A stretch of DNA of 64,000 nt from Primula veris (Eukaryota; Streptophyta; Magnoliopsida; Ericales; Primulaceae): contig OY821741.1 of the NCBI GenBank assembly GCA_963682055.1, positions 2,363,501-2,427,500 of the forward strand, given 5' to 3'. Position numbers and translations under genes: made by a program. Of this stretch, positions 1 through 10,156 are shown piece by piece. Position 1 is the stretch's first letter. Every line of letters starts with the position of its first letter. The notes beneath the pieces are model-generated. The model was not told the DNA's origin. It did no database searches and saw nothing but the letters and a program-made list of their open reading frames with translations.

Positions 1-164
1 GACACTAATTTGCAATAAATATTTTAAAAATAGTAACAAATATTAAATTAATAGTTTTAAAAGTTAACAATCAAAAATTGACTGTGTTGGGCCAATGTAT
101 TTTAAAGGTGGTCATAGTTTAAAATAAGAGGTTGGATTTTTATACTACACTTTTTCTGAAAAAA

Positions 165-243
165 CGCACAAACCGTACATTTAATTTACGGTTTACAGAA
201 ATTACATGCAAACCGTACATTAAATGTACGGTTTGCATGTAAT
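165..243. repeat. Pair of palindromes (hairpins)
   Basis: Bases 201-220 and 224-243 are perfect 20-bp inverted arms separated by TAA; the arm core is CAAACCGTACAT. Just to the left (about 167-193) a second, imperfect palindrome repeats the same AAACCGTA/TACGGTTT core. Together they could form two adjacent hairpins. They may be the end of a fold-back element, but no target duplication was seen. Confidence 0.8.
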
Positions 244-267
244 AACCTGTTTGGAAGGAGATGGAAG

Positions 268-290
268 TCTCTCTCTCTCTCTCTCTCTCT
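268..290. repeat. (CT)n microsatellite
   Basis: Uninterrupted CT dinucleotide run of about 23 bases. Confidence 0.9.
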
Positions 291-743
291 TTGTGTTGTT
301 TGTTTGTCAATGTTTTTGTATTTAAAAGTTGGGGAAAAAGGCACATAAAACTATTAAGTAGCTTTTTGCATTTAGCCCCATTAAAATCTCACCTTTTTTA
401 GATGAATAAATAAATGTATAATAATAATATGTAAATTTTGAACAATTTACGAGTACTATCAAATTTATTACTATTTGATACTTGGAAACTTTTTATTTAT
501 TTATATTTTTATGTGGATGCTGGACTTATGTATTTATTCATGACTAAAACTGTCAACGTTTTGAATTTAAGTGGCAAAACCTATCAAATTCTAAATCTTT
601 GGGACTAGAATGAAGTACCATTATTGCCAAACTACATGATAATTGGGCGCTCTTTTTCATTTAGGATAATATAGTAGTAGTATTTTTTTGAAAATATTAT
701 TATTATTTGTCATGTTTACACAACCACAGTGTGTCGTAGATAC

Positions 744-1242
744 CTCTGTTTTAAAATTCGCGCTACATAGCGCTACGTAGCGCGAAATAGCGCTTTTTTG
801 GTAAAAAACGCAACAAAAAATCACGATTTTGGGTGGAATTGCGCTAAAATCGCGCTATAGGGGATTAAAAGCGCAAAAAGCGCGAAATTCTGGACCAAAA
901 GCGTAAATAGCGAGTTAAAAAAAAACAGCGGATCTAAATAATAAATATATATTGTGCAATTTTCATAAAAGTGTCTGTTGTCCAGATGGTTAAGACAGTG
1001 CTGTGATTTCCAGCAGACCCAGGTTCGAAACTCATCAACAACAATTTTTTTTTTGATTTTTTTTTTTTTACTATCTAATATAACTATACATTTTTTTTTT
1101 TATTATTATATATTCTAAAGTTTAGTGCATATTTAGGCAAAAAAAAAATACACCGCAAAACGCTATATAGCAACGCTATTAGCGCTTTTAGCGTTTCTCT
1201 CGAAAAAACGCTACGATAGCGATAACGCTATTTAAAACACTG
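744..1242. mobile_element. hAT-type MITE, 499 bp, 8-bp TSD
   Basis: The element is flanked by a perfect 8-bp direct repeat GTAGATAC (736-743 and 1243-1250), the target-duplication length of hAT transposons. Its ends form imperfect terminal inverted repeats: the left end starts CTCTGTTTTAAAAT and the right end, reverse-complemented, reads CAGTGTTTTAAAT. The subterminal regions on both sides are packed with GCGCTA-type motifs, including the 14-bp palindrome GCGCTACGTAGCGC at 770-783. It has no coding capacity, so it is non-autonomous. A tRNA-like stretch and T-runs lie in the middle. Confidence 0.85.
973..1043 (+). other. tRNA-like sequence inside the MITE
   Basis: An A-box-like stretch (TCCAGATGGTTAAGACA) is followed by a TGCTG/CAGCA stem with a 7-nt loop, then a B-box-like GGTTCGAAA, and T-runs downstream. 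The T-stem does not pair and the loop lacks the usual U33, so this is not a working tRNA gene. It is best read as a decayed tRNA or a SINE head captured inside the element. Confidence 0.5.
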
Positions 1243-1250
1243 GTAGATAC

Positions 1251-1925
1251 TAAACTTAAGTGGATGACATGTTTTTTTGGACTTATTAACTATTAAGGAT
1301 AAATATGATTCCAATACTACTCATAAGTTTATTGGATATTTATTTTATTTTTTGGCCACAAAGAAACTTAACTCATGAATCAAGCTTATATTCAAGTATG
1401 TAATCAGAATACAAAACCATGTCTCGAGCAGAATAATAAACCTGTTAAATAAGAAAAAAAGGTCTACTAAGCAGACGAACATGTGTTCCCTCAAATGTTG
1501 CTCAAAGTTTAGTGATCTATTAAAATTGGAAATCTTCAGAAAATAAACTAAAATAGATTTGTATTGTTATTCTATTTGGTATTTTTAGTTTTATTTTAAC
1601 ACACTATTAGTCCTCAAATCTTTATAATCAAACAGACCAATTTGTATAATCTTGTCCGAAATTTAAACATGATAGTTACCACAAGCTTTTTTGACGCATA
1701 AAACTGTGTTTTCATGTTTTTCGTTTTTTTTTTCTTGAAAAAATGTTTCACCTTTCCCCAGTTGTAGTATTGCAGGTGTTATACATATTTACTTCCGTAA
1801 GTTCAAACTATTATATTCACTGAAATTTTAAAAAATACAACATTTCTATTTTCTGATTTAAATTCCAAACTTATAAAGTAAACAGAAGAAAGCTTCATAT
1901 AAGGAAGGGGACTGTAATGTAATCT
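1251..1925. other. Intergenic, no gene seen
   Basis: AT-rich sequence between the MITE and the CCDC93-like pseudogene. No supportable coding region or structured repeat. Confidence 0.5.
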
Positions 1926-1942
1926 TTCGAAACCTCTAATCT

Positions 1943-4290
1943 ACGAGAGTGCATCTGAAGACTGAAGTCTCTCATGCATTCTTTTGTACATTTCTCTTGC
2001 AGATTTTCAAATTTAATCAACATCAATTTATGCCAAAATAGCAGAAAGGGAGGTGATAATGTAATTTGACATTTCCATTACATCAATTGGGTAAAATGGT
2101 ATCATGAAACCATTCTAGCAGAAGAAGCTCTTACATCCTCAATGAGTCAATATAATAACCAAGAAAACAAAATTTGTTCATATGAACTCAATTTCATGTT
2201 TCAGAGATTTTAAGATTTAGACGACATAATTACCTGCAATTCTAGTAGTAGAGTATCACAGGACCTTTGCTCGGCAACTGCTGCGAAACATTTTGCTTTG
2301 ACAGCACTACATGCTCTCTGTTCCGATTGTAAAGCCAGTTGTACCTTATCGAGCTTTTGCAACAAAATAACATGTCATTGTAAGAACAACTATCTTAAAG
2401 TGTTAGCCACCCACAGATTCAAGAAGGGAAATAAGCTCGGAATTAGTTGTAAGATTTGTTTTATCAAACGAGATTTTGAAAGTATAATGAGACACTCATA
2501 AGCTTTGTACTCTGATGATAGTTTTGAATACTTGCTTATTTGGGAACTTAACGGGATATATACATATATATATTTCAAGTTCTGAACTCTCTACCTGCTG
2601 AGTTCCTTTCGATATTTCCTCCATTGAGTCGATAAGTTTTAAGTGACCGGAAGGGCTAGCTATATCATCTTGAAACTGCAGATGTTTAAAAGAAAGTATA
2701 TATAATGATGAAGTTTAAACTTTAAAGCTATGGTATTTTAAAATAAGATTTGTCCAATCGCCAATCCACAAACCATTTCGTTGTCCCAAGGGTTGTGAAC
2801 AATAAGTTAATTAGCAAAGAACCATATTCAATATCAGCAATTTAAACATATGATTCTAAACTGACAGCAGAAAAAATAATGTCACCAAACAGCATAATAC
2901 ATGCAGAGTTAAAGAACGGAAAACATGGTAAGTCGACACTAAGGACAACCTGTGATTAACATATAATGGACAACTTTGTCTAAAATTTTCTACCTGTACG
3001 TCCATTATATCCAGAGGCAATCCTGTCAAAAAAAGTTTATGTTATTACCATTTTTGGACAGGTTAAGCATAAAACGGAAAGGAAAAATGATAAGACCCTT
3101 CCAGAGGTGCTTTTGAAAATTTACCCTAGAATAACATGTTTGAATTAAAGAGATTCAACATTAACTACGAGCCTACGAGATAATTCATAATTATTGAGTT
3201 CATTTAAGTAAAGATTATTCATACGGTCATACCTGTGAGTTTATAGAGTTCAATTATGATGTTTCCTTTAGCATCAAATCTTTAATCTCCAACAAAGCAT
3301 TATATGTAGCATAAAGCTTACGAGCTTTCCCAAATTTACCCTGTACATCTAGCATTGAGATTTATAAATTGTTAATAATTACAAGAATGTGTCCATACTC
3401 TAAACTACTTAATTACAGATACATTTAAAGAAAATGCAATTTTTTGTTTAAGCCATTCTTACCTAAGTATGAGCATCTAGTTCTGGAAAACAGTGTTTCA
3501 TACTACCTACACAGAAAAGTTATGAGTAAAACTAATAGTTTTCATATTTTTTTCCCTCAAAAAGAAATCAGAACAGAACATAAAAAATGTAATAGGAATG
3601 TATAATAACTTAATAAGTCCTGCTTGAGTAGGAACATCATCAAGCTGTCTCTTAAGTGATACAATTTCATAGCTTTACAGAAAGTCTCTGAAACATAATA
3701 CTTTTATGTATAAATATAATACTAGTGCATTGGAGTAATTCTTGGATCAAATTATACATCATCCTTATAAGCTAAAAATAAGAGGGTACAGAGGGTATCA
3801 AAGATCTAAATGCATCTAATTAGCATCTAGTTAAATTGACCAAAATGGACTTTTACACAAGTTAAATCACACAGAGAGAATTGTGCATCTAGAACTGAGT
3901 TTAAAGTTTATAAAGTATTGTGAGTGTCTTTTCTCCAACCGTATAAGTAAGACAAAAAAAGTCTGCTACATGTCTTGTTATAGTTTATAAAGCATGTGTT
4001 TTTCTTTCCCCTACTCCAAAAGCACAGTTTTTCACTCAATGTTGCAACTAAAAACACACCACTCCATGTAAACAGATGAAGGAAACCAAACACTAGATTC
4101 ATTCACTTTCTAGTTCATAGAATCACAGATATTACTGTAGTATATAGCAACTGTAACGTACCCTCTTTGCAGAATTTAGTCTCTCAAGAGAATCACATAA
4201 AAGCTTGTTGTTACCGCCAAACATGTCCGCATCATTGCCGCATGAAAACATTTTATCTTCTGGATTGTCAATGACTTCTCCCTCTTGAGC
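1943..4290 (-). pseudogene. CCDC93-like gene, 3' half, decayed
   Basis: Several minus-strand exons spell pieces of the coiled-coil half of plant CCDC93 (in animals a CCC/Commander endosomal recycling subunit). They are: 4162-4290, 43 clean codons starting AQEGEVIDNPED; about 3609-3671, with SLKRQLDDVPTQAG; 3463-3502, with ELDAHT; 3233-3341, with YATYNALLEIKDLMLKETS; 2595-2675, 27 codons ending SMEEISKGTQQ; 2234-2356, with LDKVQLALQSEQRACS; and a remnant near 1943-2003. Most keep AG/GT borders. Lesions are plain. Exon 3463-3502 is 40 nt instead of 39 and ends in TAG where CAG is expected. Exon 3233-3341 has one extra A, and TAA replaces a Leu codon after KETS. The acceptor before 2356 reads AA. 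The N-terminal half was not found. The family call is from memory of the coiled-coil signature. Confidence 0.65.
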
Positions 4291-5160
4291 CTGTTGAAAA
4301 GCTTCACGCCATTAAATGGCTCATCATTGTTCCAAGTGACTTTAAAAATATATCAGAGAAAGGTTCAGCTGAAAAGAAACATAAAAAATGCAACAATAAG
4401 TTCAGCTAGACGTCTATGAGCTTTGAGAAGAAGAAGAAAAGATGAAAGGCATAAACTCTAATTGTATGATTAGGAGAACTTAGCAGAACTGAAAATTATC
4501 TATTATAGTTAGGTAGTAATATTCTCTAAAATTAAAGACGAGTCATCAACACAATGGTACGTAAAACATATTTCATGGCAAGAGATACTGAAACTTGAGC
4601 TCGCACTTAGGCTTTGGGCCAAGTGAAACTCGGGTTTAAGCTCGGTTAAATCACAAACTAAGCCGCGTGTAGTACTATAATATAGCTAAAAAATTAAGTA
4701 TCGCTTTCCAAGTAGTAAACATGCAAGTGCAGTGGAAAAAAAAACAGGTTTCTCATCCTTCGGTTAACTACTCCTTTCTATTTCACCAGTATTTACACAG
4801 ATAGATGCGAAATGAAAATATCTCTACACAAACTTGACTTAAGTGTAAACGTTTTTCAAGCAATTTAAGATCTGAGTTGATTTCATCCAAGTTCATAATG
4901 TTCCGGTTCTCATCTTTCATGAGTACAATAAAGATAAATCAATTTCAAATGCAATCTAAAACCATGTTGCAAGTATGAAAAAAATTCATATTCAGACAGT
5001 CGGTTAAAATTTAATATTTAATTCTCATGGAACCTCTAAGTTCCAAAGCGATGATGCTAATCCAGTTAGCTTTTTGAGCTACTATACCAATGGCCTAGTA
5101 AAATAAAAAGCAATATTTAACTATATTTTCTTAAACATAGTATTTGATTAAGTAATAGTT
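4291..5160. other. Intergenic, no gene seen
   Basis: AT-rich sequence to the right of the CCDC93-like exons. I looked for more upstream exons of that gene and found none. Confidence 0.45.
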
Positions 5161-5336
5161 AATCGCCGACTAATCTAATTATTCACCGACTAAGTTTTAT
5201 CCGACTAATCGCCGACTAATCGATGCGTTGACCGCCGTTGACTTCTCCACCGACTAATCTAGTCCGACTAGTATTAGCCGAGTCGGATGGGGAACGACTA
5301 ACGACTAGACCCCTACTAATCCGACTTGTAGAACAC
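5161..5336. repeat. CCGACTAAT-rich repeat with hAT-like right end
   Basis: The motif CCGACTAAT or a close variant occurs about eight times in 175 bp. The right end reverse-complements to CAGTGTTCTACAAG, sharing CAGTGTT with the right end of the hAT-type MITE at 744-1242. No matching left end or target duplication could be found, so this is probably a truncated or diverged MITE. Confidence 0.5.
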
Positions 5337-6170
5337 TGGTTGATACTACTATTAAATATATCACACATCTGAATGTTCGAAATTACAACTATAAGGTAAG
5401 TTTTCCATTTGGTCCAACTGATCATTTTCCAGTTACTGATTTAGAATTGAATCACGAAAAGTGTATTAAACAGTGTGTCAAGTAAACGAAATGAAAACGT
5501 AGGTAGAAGACAACTCAATTTTCTTATTTCCATAAGTGCAGAAAAGCATATGTTCAAATGTGATTTGCAAGTACTCCAAAAACACCTAAAATCAAGACCA
5601 GGTATCTGAGTACAATTTACGACCAAGTATCTGAATGATTCCGCTTTGTGTAATGTTATGTTTGCTTCGGATATATGAGCAACCGATGAAGACTTCCAAA
5701 GTTTCAACTTGTGAAATGGTGTATCCAGATATTCGTGTTTTACTAAGGAAAAAAATACGCACAAAGATAACTATAGACTATGTGACAATCAAACTGCCAT
5801 CTTCAGACCATGACATTAGTATAATTTGGTGAAAGAGAGCGTTATGATAAATAACACTCGACATATTTTGGTGAGAGAGCAAACAGACACCGGTGAAAAC
5901 TATGAAAGAGGTCTCTTTCTCTTTTCACATCATTGTTCTCTTTTAATACGTGAACAAAGATGAACAACCAGAAATACAAGAAACTCTAGTCTCTAGGCAA
6001 CGAATTCATACTGAAACATAGTACTATCAGATATATAGAATACACTTCGTTTTAAATTTCCGATGTACCCAAAAAAAGTAGCACAAATTCATCAACTAGC
6101 GGGTAAAAGGTACCGTTTACCAATTTTGGAAAAATATAGGTACCAGGATAGAGGGATTTGACTAATCAAG
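5337..6170. other. Intergenic, no gene seen
   Basis: Overlapping short reading frames lie on both strands at 5441-5832. None has a recognisable motif, and they read as chance frames. Confidence 0.45.
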
Positions 6171-6171
6171 T

Positions 6172-6757
6172 TACGGATTATGTGATAATTTTTTGAAAGA
6201 GTGGAATATTGAGATTGAAGATCAGAGGAGACTCTTCCGTATGGTTTCTAATATATTAAGAGAAAATAAAAGTGCGAAGGATTCCTTTAAGTTTCTGACC
6301 AAGTATTTGGCCAGTTTTTCTGCGGAAGATGCAAATTTGAATGAAGCTAGAGAAGAAGCTGTTCGCTCTATAGTTGAATTTGTGAAGACTCCTGATATGT
6401 TTCAGTGTGATTTGCTGAACATGCCTGCTATGGCACAATTGGAGAATGACGATGAATATGCATCTCTATATATCACCTTTTGAAGATATTCTTGACTCAG
6501 AGGCTGACTACAAACTTAGATTTCATTGCAGCCGATCCTGATTTACTGAACAAGAATGGTCTTGTCCATGAAGACTGTGTAGCAAAAATGAGGTTGATGT
6601 CATTAGTGGACCTTGCCTCTGCTGGAGTTGGCCAAATTTCCTATACATTGATCAGGGATGTTCTTCAGATTGAGGACGATGAAGTCGTGGAGATGTGGGT
6701 GGTTAAAGCAATCAAGACAAAAGTTATTGATTGTAAGATGGATCAGATGAATCGAAC
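6172..6757 (+). pseudogene. eIF3 subunit m (PCI domain) fragment
   Basis: The translation matches the middle and C-terminal part of eIF3m, a PCI-domain subunit of translation initiation factor 3. The first block (6184 to about 6465) includes KEWNIEIEDQR, FLTKYLASFS and FQCDLLNMPAMAQLE. The second block, in another frame (about 6475-6755), includes [30 protein letters not shown] and [17 protein letters not shown] frameshift near 6466-6475 separates them, and another is likely near 6180. No introns interrupt it, which fits a processed copy. Both ends are missing: the N-terminal half of the roughly 410-residue family is absent, and after KMDQMN the sequence switches abruptly into an antisense GH32 fragment. 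Confidence 0.8.
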
Positions 6758-7222
6758 ACATGGGAAATTGCTTGATAACTGCGGATTTCATGTCCCATAT
6801 TTTCACCGATGCTGTCACGGTCACTCCCGTAGCATTATTAAATAAGAGAACTTGAGAAATGCCATTTGTAACATGTGTTGGATAAATTCGCGATGTGATC
6901 ACTGTTCTTCCTCCTTGAGAAAAACTCTCCCCGATCGAATGATCAACCTACATATTTTTGACACAAATATATAATATATCAATTACTATGTCGTACTGAA
7001 ATTCCAAATATTAACAAATCTTAATTTATTTTTTATATTCAAAATTGATGCACGTGAAAGCCCACGTTAAGATTAAATTCTCACCAAAGTTAGTCTCAAT
7101 GAGTAAATTCGATATCGTCATTGAGTAGCTTTTCTGATAAATAGTTTTTAACCATACCAATAATCTCATGAACAATTTTTCTCCGTCAAGCACAGGGACA
7201 GTGCTCCCATAAACGCTTTTGT
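6758..7222 (-). pseudogene. GH32 beta-fructosidase 3' end, partial copy
   Basis: This 465-bp stretch is a close copy of about 15107-15560 in the GH32 gene 8 kb to the right. It contains the last coding exon ([17 protein letters not shown] and [20 protein letters not shown]), the whole preceding intron and most of the exon before that. Because the intron is retained, it arose by DNA-level duplication and not through mRNA. It keeps the minus orientation of the parent. The left breakpoint abuts the eIF3m fragment and cuts the coding sequence shortly before its stop. The right breakpoint is inside the penultimate exon. It cannot be functional. Confidence 0.85.
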
Positions 7223-8841
7223 AATACCGTAATATTTATGTGATGAATATATATACGAGGGCGAGGATAATTATTGATATACAAACACTAAAATCAATTT
7301 ATGTTAGGGTTAATGACTACGTATAGCAGGCAAACAATGTATATTTGGTTTTATTTATAGCTGGTCATAACATTTCTTTCAAAGTAAATGTGTCATGCTA
7401 TAAATCTTTAAACAGTTAATAATTTCGACATTTTCTGCGTTTCCGTGATAATCTAAGAATATATATTAATTGTTTATTAAAATTAATATAATTGTTCATT
7501 AACTTCCAAATAAAAAATTATAATTGTTCATTAAAATTAATATAATTGTTTATTAAAATTAATATAATTGTTTGTCTTTGAGTAATAAATATATTCCACG
7601 TTTGTTTTCTAAATTAAAATAGAAATCAAGTGACTGAATAAAAAACATGCGATATCATCAACCTTTAATCTTTATCCTTTTCCACTATATATTATAACAG
7701 ATGCTTTCTCCTCTATTTTTTAATAACCCTAATTTTTTTCATATAAATGAATAAGACCCTAACATTTTGACTCGAGTAAGAAAACGAAAGCATTTCATAT
7801 TTGGTAAAATCATAAAGCTTTCCGCTTCTCATTATTTCACATATAAGTCTTGAAAATTTCTGTGTTTCCCTACGCGATAACCTACGAATACATATTAATT
7901 CTTTATTAAAATTAATATAAATATTGTTTGGCTTTGAGTAATTAATATTCCACGTTTGTTTTCTTAAAATTAAAATATTCAAGTATAACTTGGACATGTG
8001 ACTGAATGAAAAAAAAAACATGTGATGTCATTATCAGCCTTTAATATTTATCATTTTCCCTTATATATATAAACAGTGCTTTCTCCTCTATTTTTTTCAT
8101 AACCCTAATTTTTTTTATAACTTACTATATATAAAAAAACCTTATATTTTACTATTATAATTAGGGTTGCTGCATCTTCATTCTTTATTCTCTGAGGTTA
8201 GGACTCGTGATTTTTTTATTCCTTCTTTATGTTACTTAGTGACTTTTTAAATTTATATCTTTTCTTAATTATTATTGATTAGTTGAACTGCTCTTTTTTT
8301 CCCATTTGAAGCCAAATAAGGATGGTAAAATATTTTCTTTAATTTTCCGAACTGAAATTTTAATGAATAAATAAATAAACAAGCTAGCAGATCTTTATTT
8401 GGAAAAAAGAAAAAGGAAAACCTCTAGGTTAGGACTCAAATTAGGTTTTCAACTTTTTATTATTTCCTATTTTAATATATATATTTTTATGTGTCTTGGG
8501 AAATATATTCAACTCAAGATTTAAAAATAAAAACAAAAACTGTCATATTTTATTAAATTTTCATTTTCATTTGTTTGAAGTAACTGTACCTCTAGCTTTA
8601 ATTAAATAGGTTACTTTTCTCCAGGAAAAGACCTGTTTTTGTTTTGGAAGGTAAGCATTTCATTAAACAACAAAACAAGGTTGTAGTGATAATTGGCTAA
8701 GATAATGGGCACATTCGTCGCTTTTTTCTTCTTTTTCTTGCTTACTCCTATTTTATAATAAACGCATATTAGCTGGTTATGTAGTCGGAGTCTTTACGTG
8801 TTGTATGAAATATGTTAAACGTGACAGTTTTAACTATAAAG
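7223..8841. other. Non-coding, internally duplicated
   Basis: AT-rich DNA. About 7425-7735 and 7850-8120 are diverged direct copies of each other: shared ATTTCTGYGTTTCC-like start, a run of TTAAAATTAATATAA motifs, a CCACGTTTGTTTTC block, and an end CTTTCTCCTCTATTTTTT. Within the left copy (7465-7575) a unit of about 22 bp built on TTAAAATTAATATAATTG repeats at least three times. No gene seen. Confidence 0.6.
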
Positions 8842-8950
8842 ATGAACGTTGTTGGTGCTGAAGAGGCAGAAGATAAAGATGAAGAAGATGAAGCCGATGA
8901 TCAGCAAGATGCGCATTTTTAAGCGAATAAGTGATTTACCAGATAAGCGG
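8842..8950 (+). pseudogene. F-box-like first exon, copy 1 (broken)
   Basis: An ATG opens an acidic stretch (EEAEDKDEEDEADDQQDA) that ends at a TAA. In the next frame follow the codons for KRISDLPDK and a possible GT donor. KRISDLPDK resembles the start of many plant F-box domains. A second copy at 12021-12086 reads through where this one is broken. The assignment rests on a very short motif. Confidence 0.35.
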
Positions 8951-10150
8951 TACTTTCTCTTTTCTCAAATTAATTTCTTATTAAGACTTATCTTCCCATA
9001 CTATCCAACCAAACCCTATCTCCTGTTCTTATCAGTTTTTTTTTAGGGACCTTCACTTCACATTTCTTTTTGGTCGAAAGAGTAATTACTAAACAGACTT
9101 GTCAATTTTTTTCTTTCATCAATTAATTCCTTAAATTTTTTAATAATGCATGCATGTGTAGTTCAAATTGCGCTTGCATTTTGGTTAAATGTTATGTAAA
9201 CTTCCGATCAAGGGTACATGTCTTTGGTTTCCCCATTCATTTACATATATATGATACTCACTCTATTGCTTTTAACTCTCTTCAGTTTTCTTAACGTGTG
9301 CTTGCTATCATGGTAATGAGGATGTTTTGCGATTTAATTTGATTACGTCGCTATTATTTTTCTAGTTTTCTTACTAGGCATGTCCGAACTCCCAAATTAA
9401 ATTAATTGCATATGCTTGATTTAAAGAATTTTTTTCAATCTCGACAAGCAGATATCTGTAGTCTCAACTTGGTATATATATATATCCTTATTATTCAGAA
9501 GGGTAGCAATCATTATAATCTTGAATAATTGTAGCCGATTCATTCACTAATCAGTACTTCTTCCCTAATCGGTGTCAGCATTATCGATATTAAAACTGAT
9601 ACGTCGTTTTTTCTTATGTTTGTGCTGCATTACTCTGTATGCATGTAGTTACTTGGAATAGACATAATTTAGCAAATGGATGTGTTAGATAATATTGGAA
9701 ATTGCTGGTATAGTGGTAGAACTTTATTGAATTGGAAAATAGAAAAGCTAATCTATGGTAGATTCGATTATAAACGGGCTGCAATTTACTTGATAGTATC
9801 GTCATATAGATTAACTCCTTTAGTGGATCCTCCGGATGTGCTTATTGGTTTGGTATAATCTTCCGTTAACTTTCAATAATCAAGTGCCTTAGTTTCCTCA
9901 ATCGGTCATATACTCTTTATGTATGATATTCGCTTTATTCCTTTTTACTCTCTTTCTTATTACTTAGTTTGGGCTTATTATCATTAAAGGATGCTTTGCA
10001 ATTTGATTTGATTCGTCACAAACTAATAAACTATAAATTTTATATACAAGGAAAACTGATCTGTAACCCTTTTTGAACGTAAAACTATACACAAAATGCA
10101 ACTACCTGACCTTAATGATCTGTTTTAACCGTATTTTGTTTTTGCTACAG
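8951..10150. other. Non-coding, partly duplicated at 12.1-12.5 kb
   Basis: About 9135-9290 and 9830-9960 recur, diverged, at 12110-12260 and 12350-12500. Recognisable shared words are ATGCATGCA, TGTCTTTGGTTTCC and GTGCTTATTGGTTTGG. No supportable gene. The short frame at 9676-9858 shows no motif. Confidence 0.5.
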
Positions 10151-10156
10151 GGGGGT

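Larger units (their letters stand above)
1..735. other. Intergenic, left edge
   Basis: AT-rich DNA without a supportable gene. It holds two short palindromes and a CT microsatellite, listed separately. The small minus-strand reading frame across 140-346 includes an Arg-Glu run that is only the CT repeat read on the other strand. Confidence 0.6.

Noticed and set aside
973..1043. Functional tRNA gene
   Set aside because: T-stem unpaired and anticodon loop abnormal; kept only as a tRNA-like remnant.
2994..3022. 29-nt segment with AG and GT borders among the CCDC93-like exons (LPLDIMDVQ)
   Set aside because: It has no counterpart that I recall in the family and would shift the frame; probably a chance pseudo-exon.
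5441..5764. 107-codon minus-strand frame upstream of the CCDC93-like exons
   Set aside because: Does not resemble CCDC93 or any family I know; low-complexity hydrophobic content.
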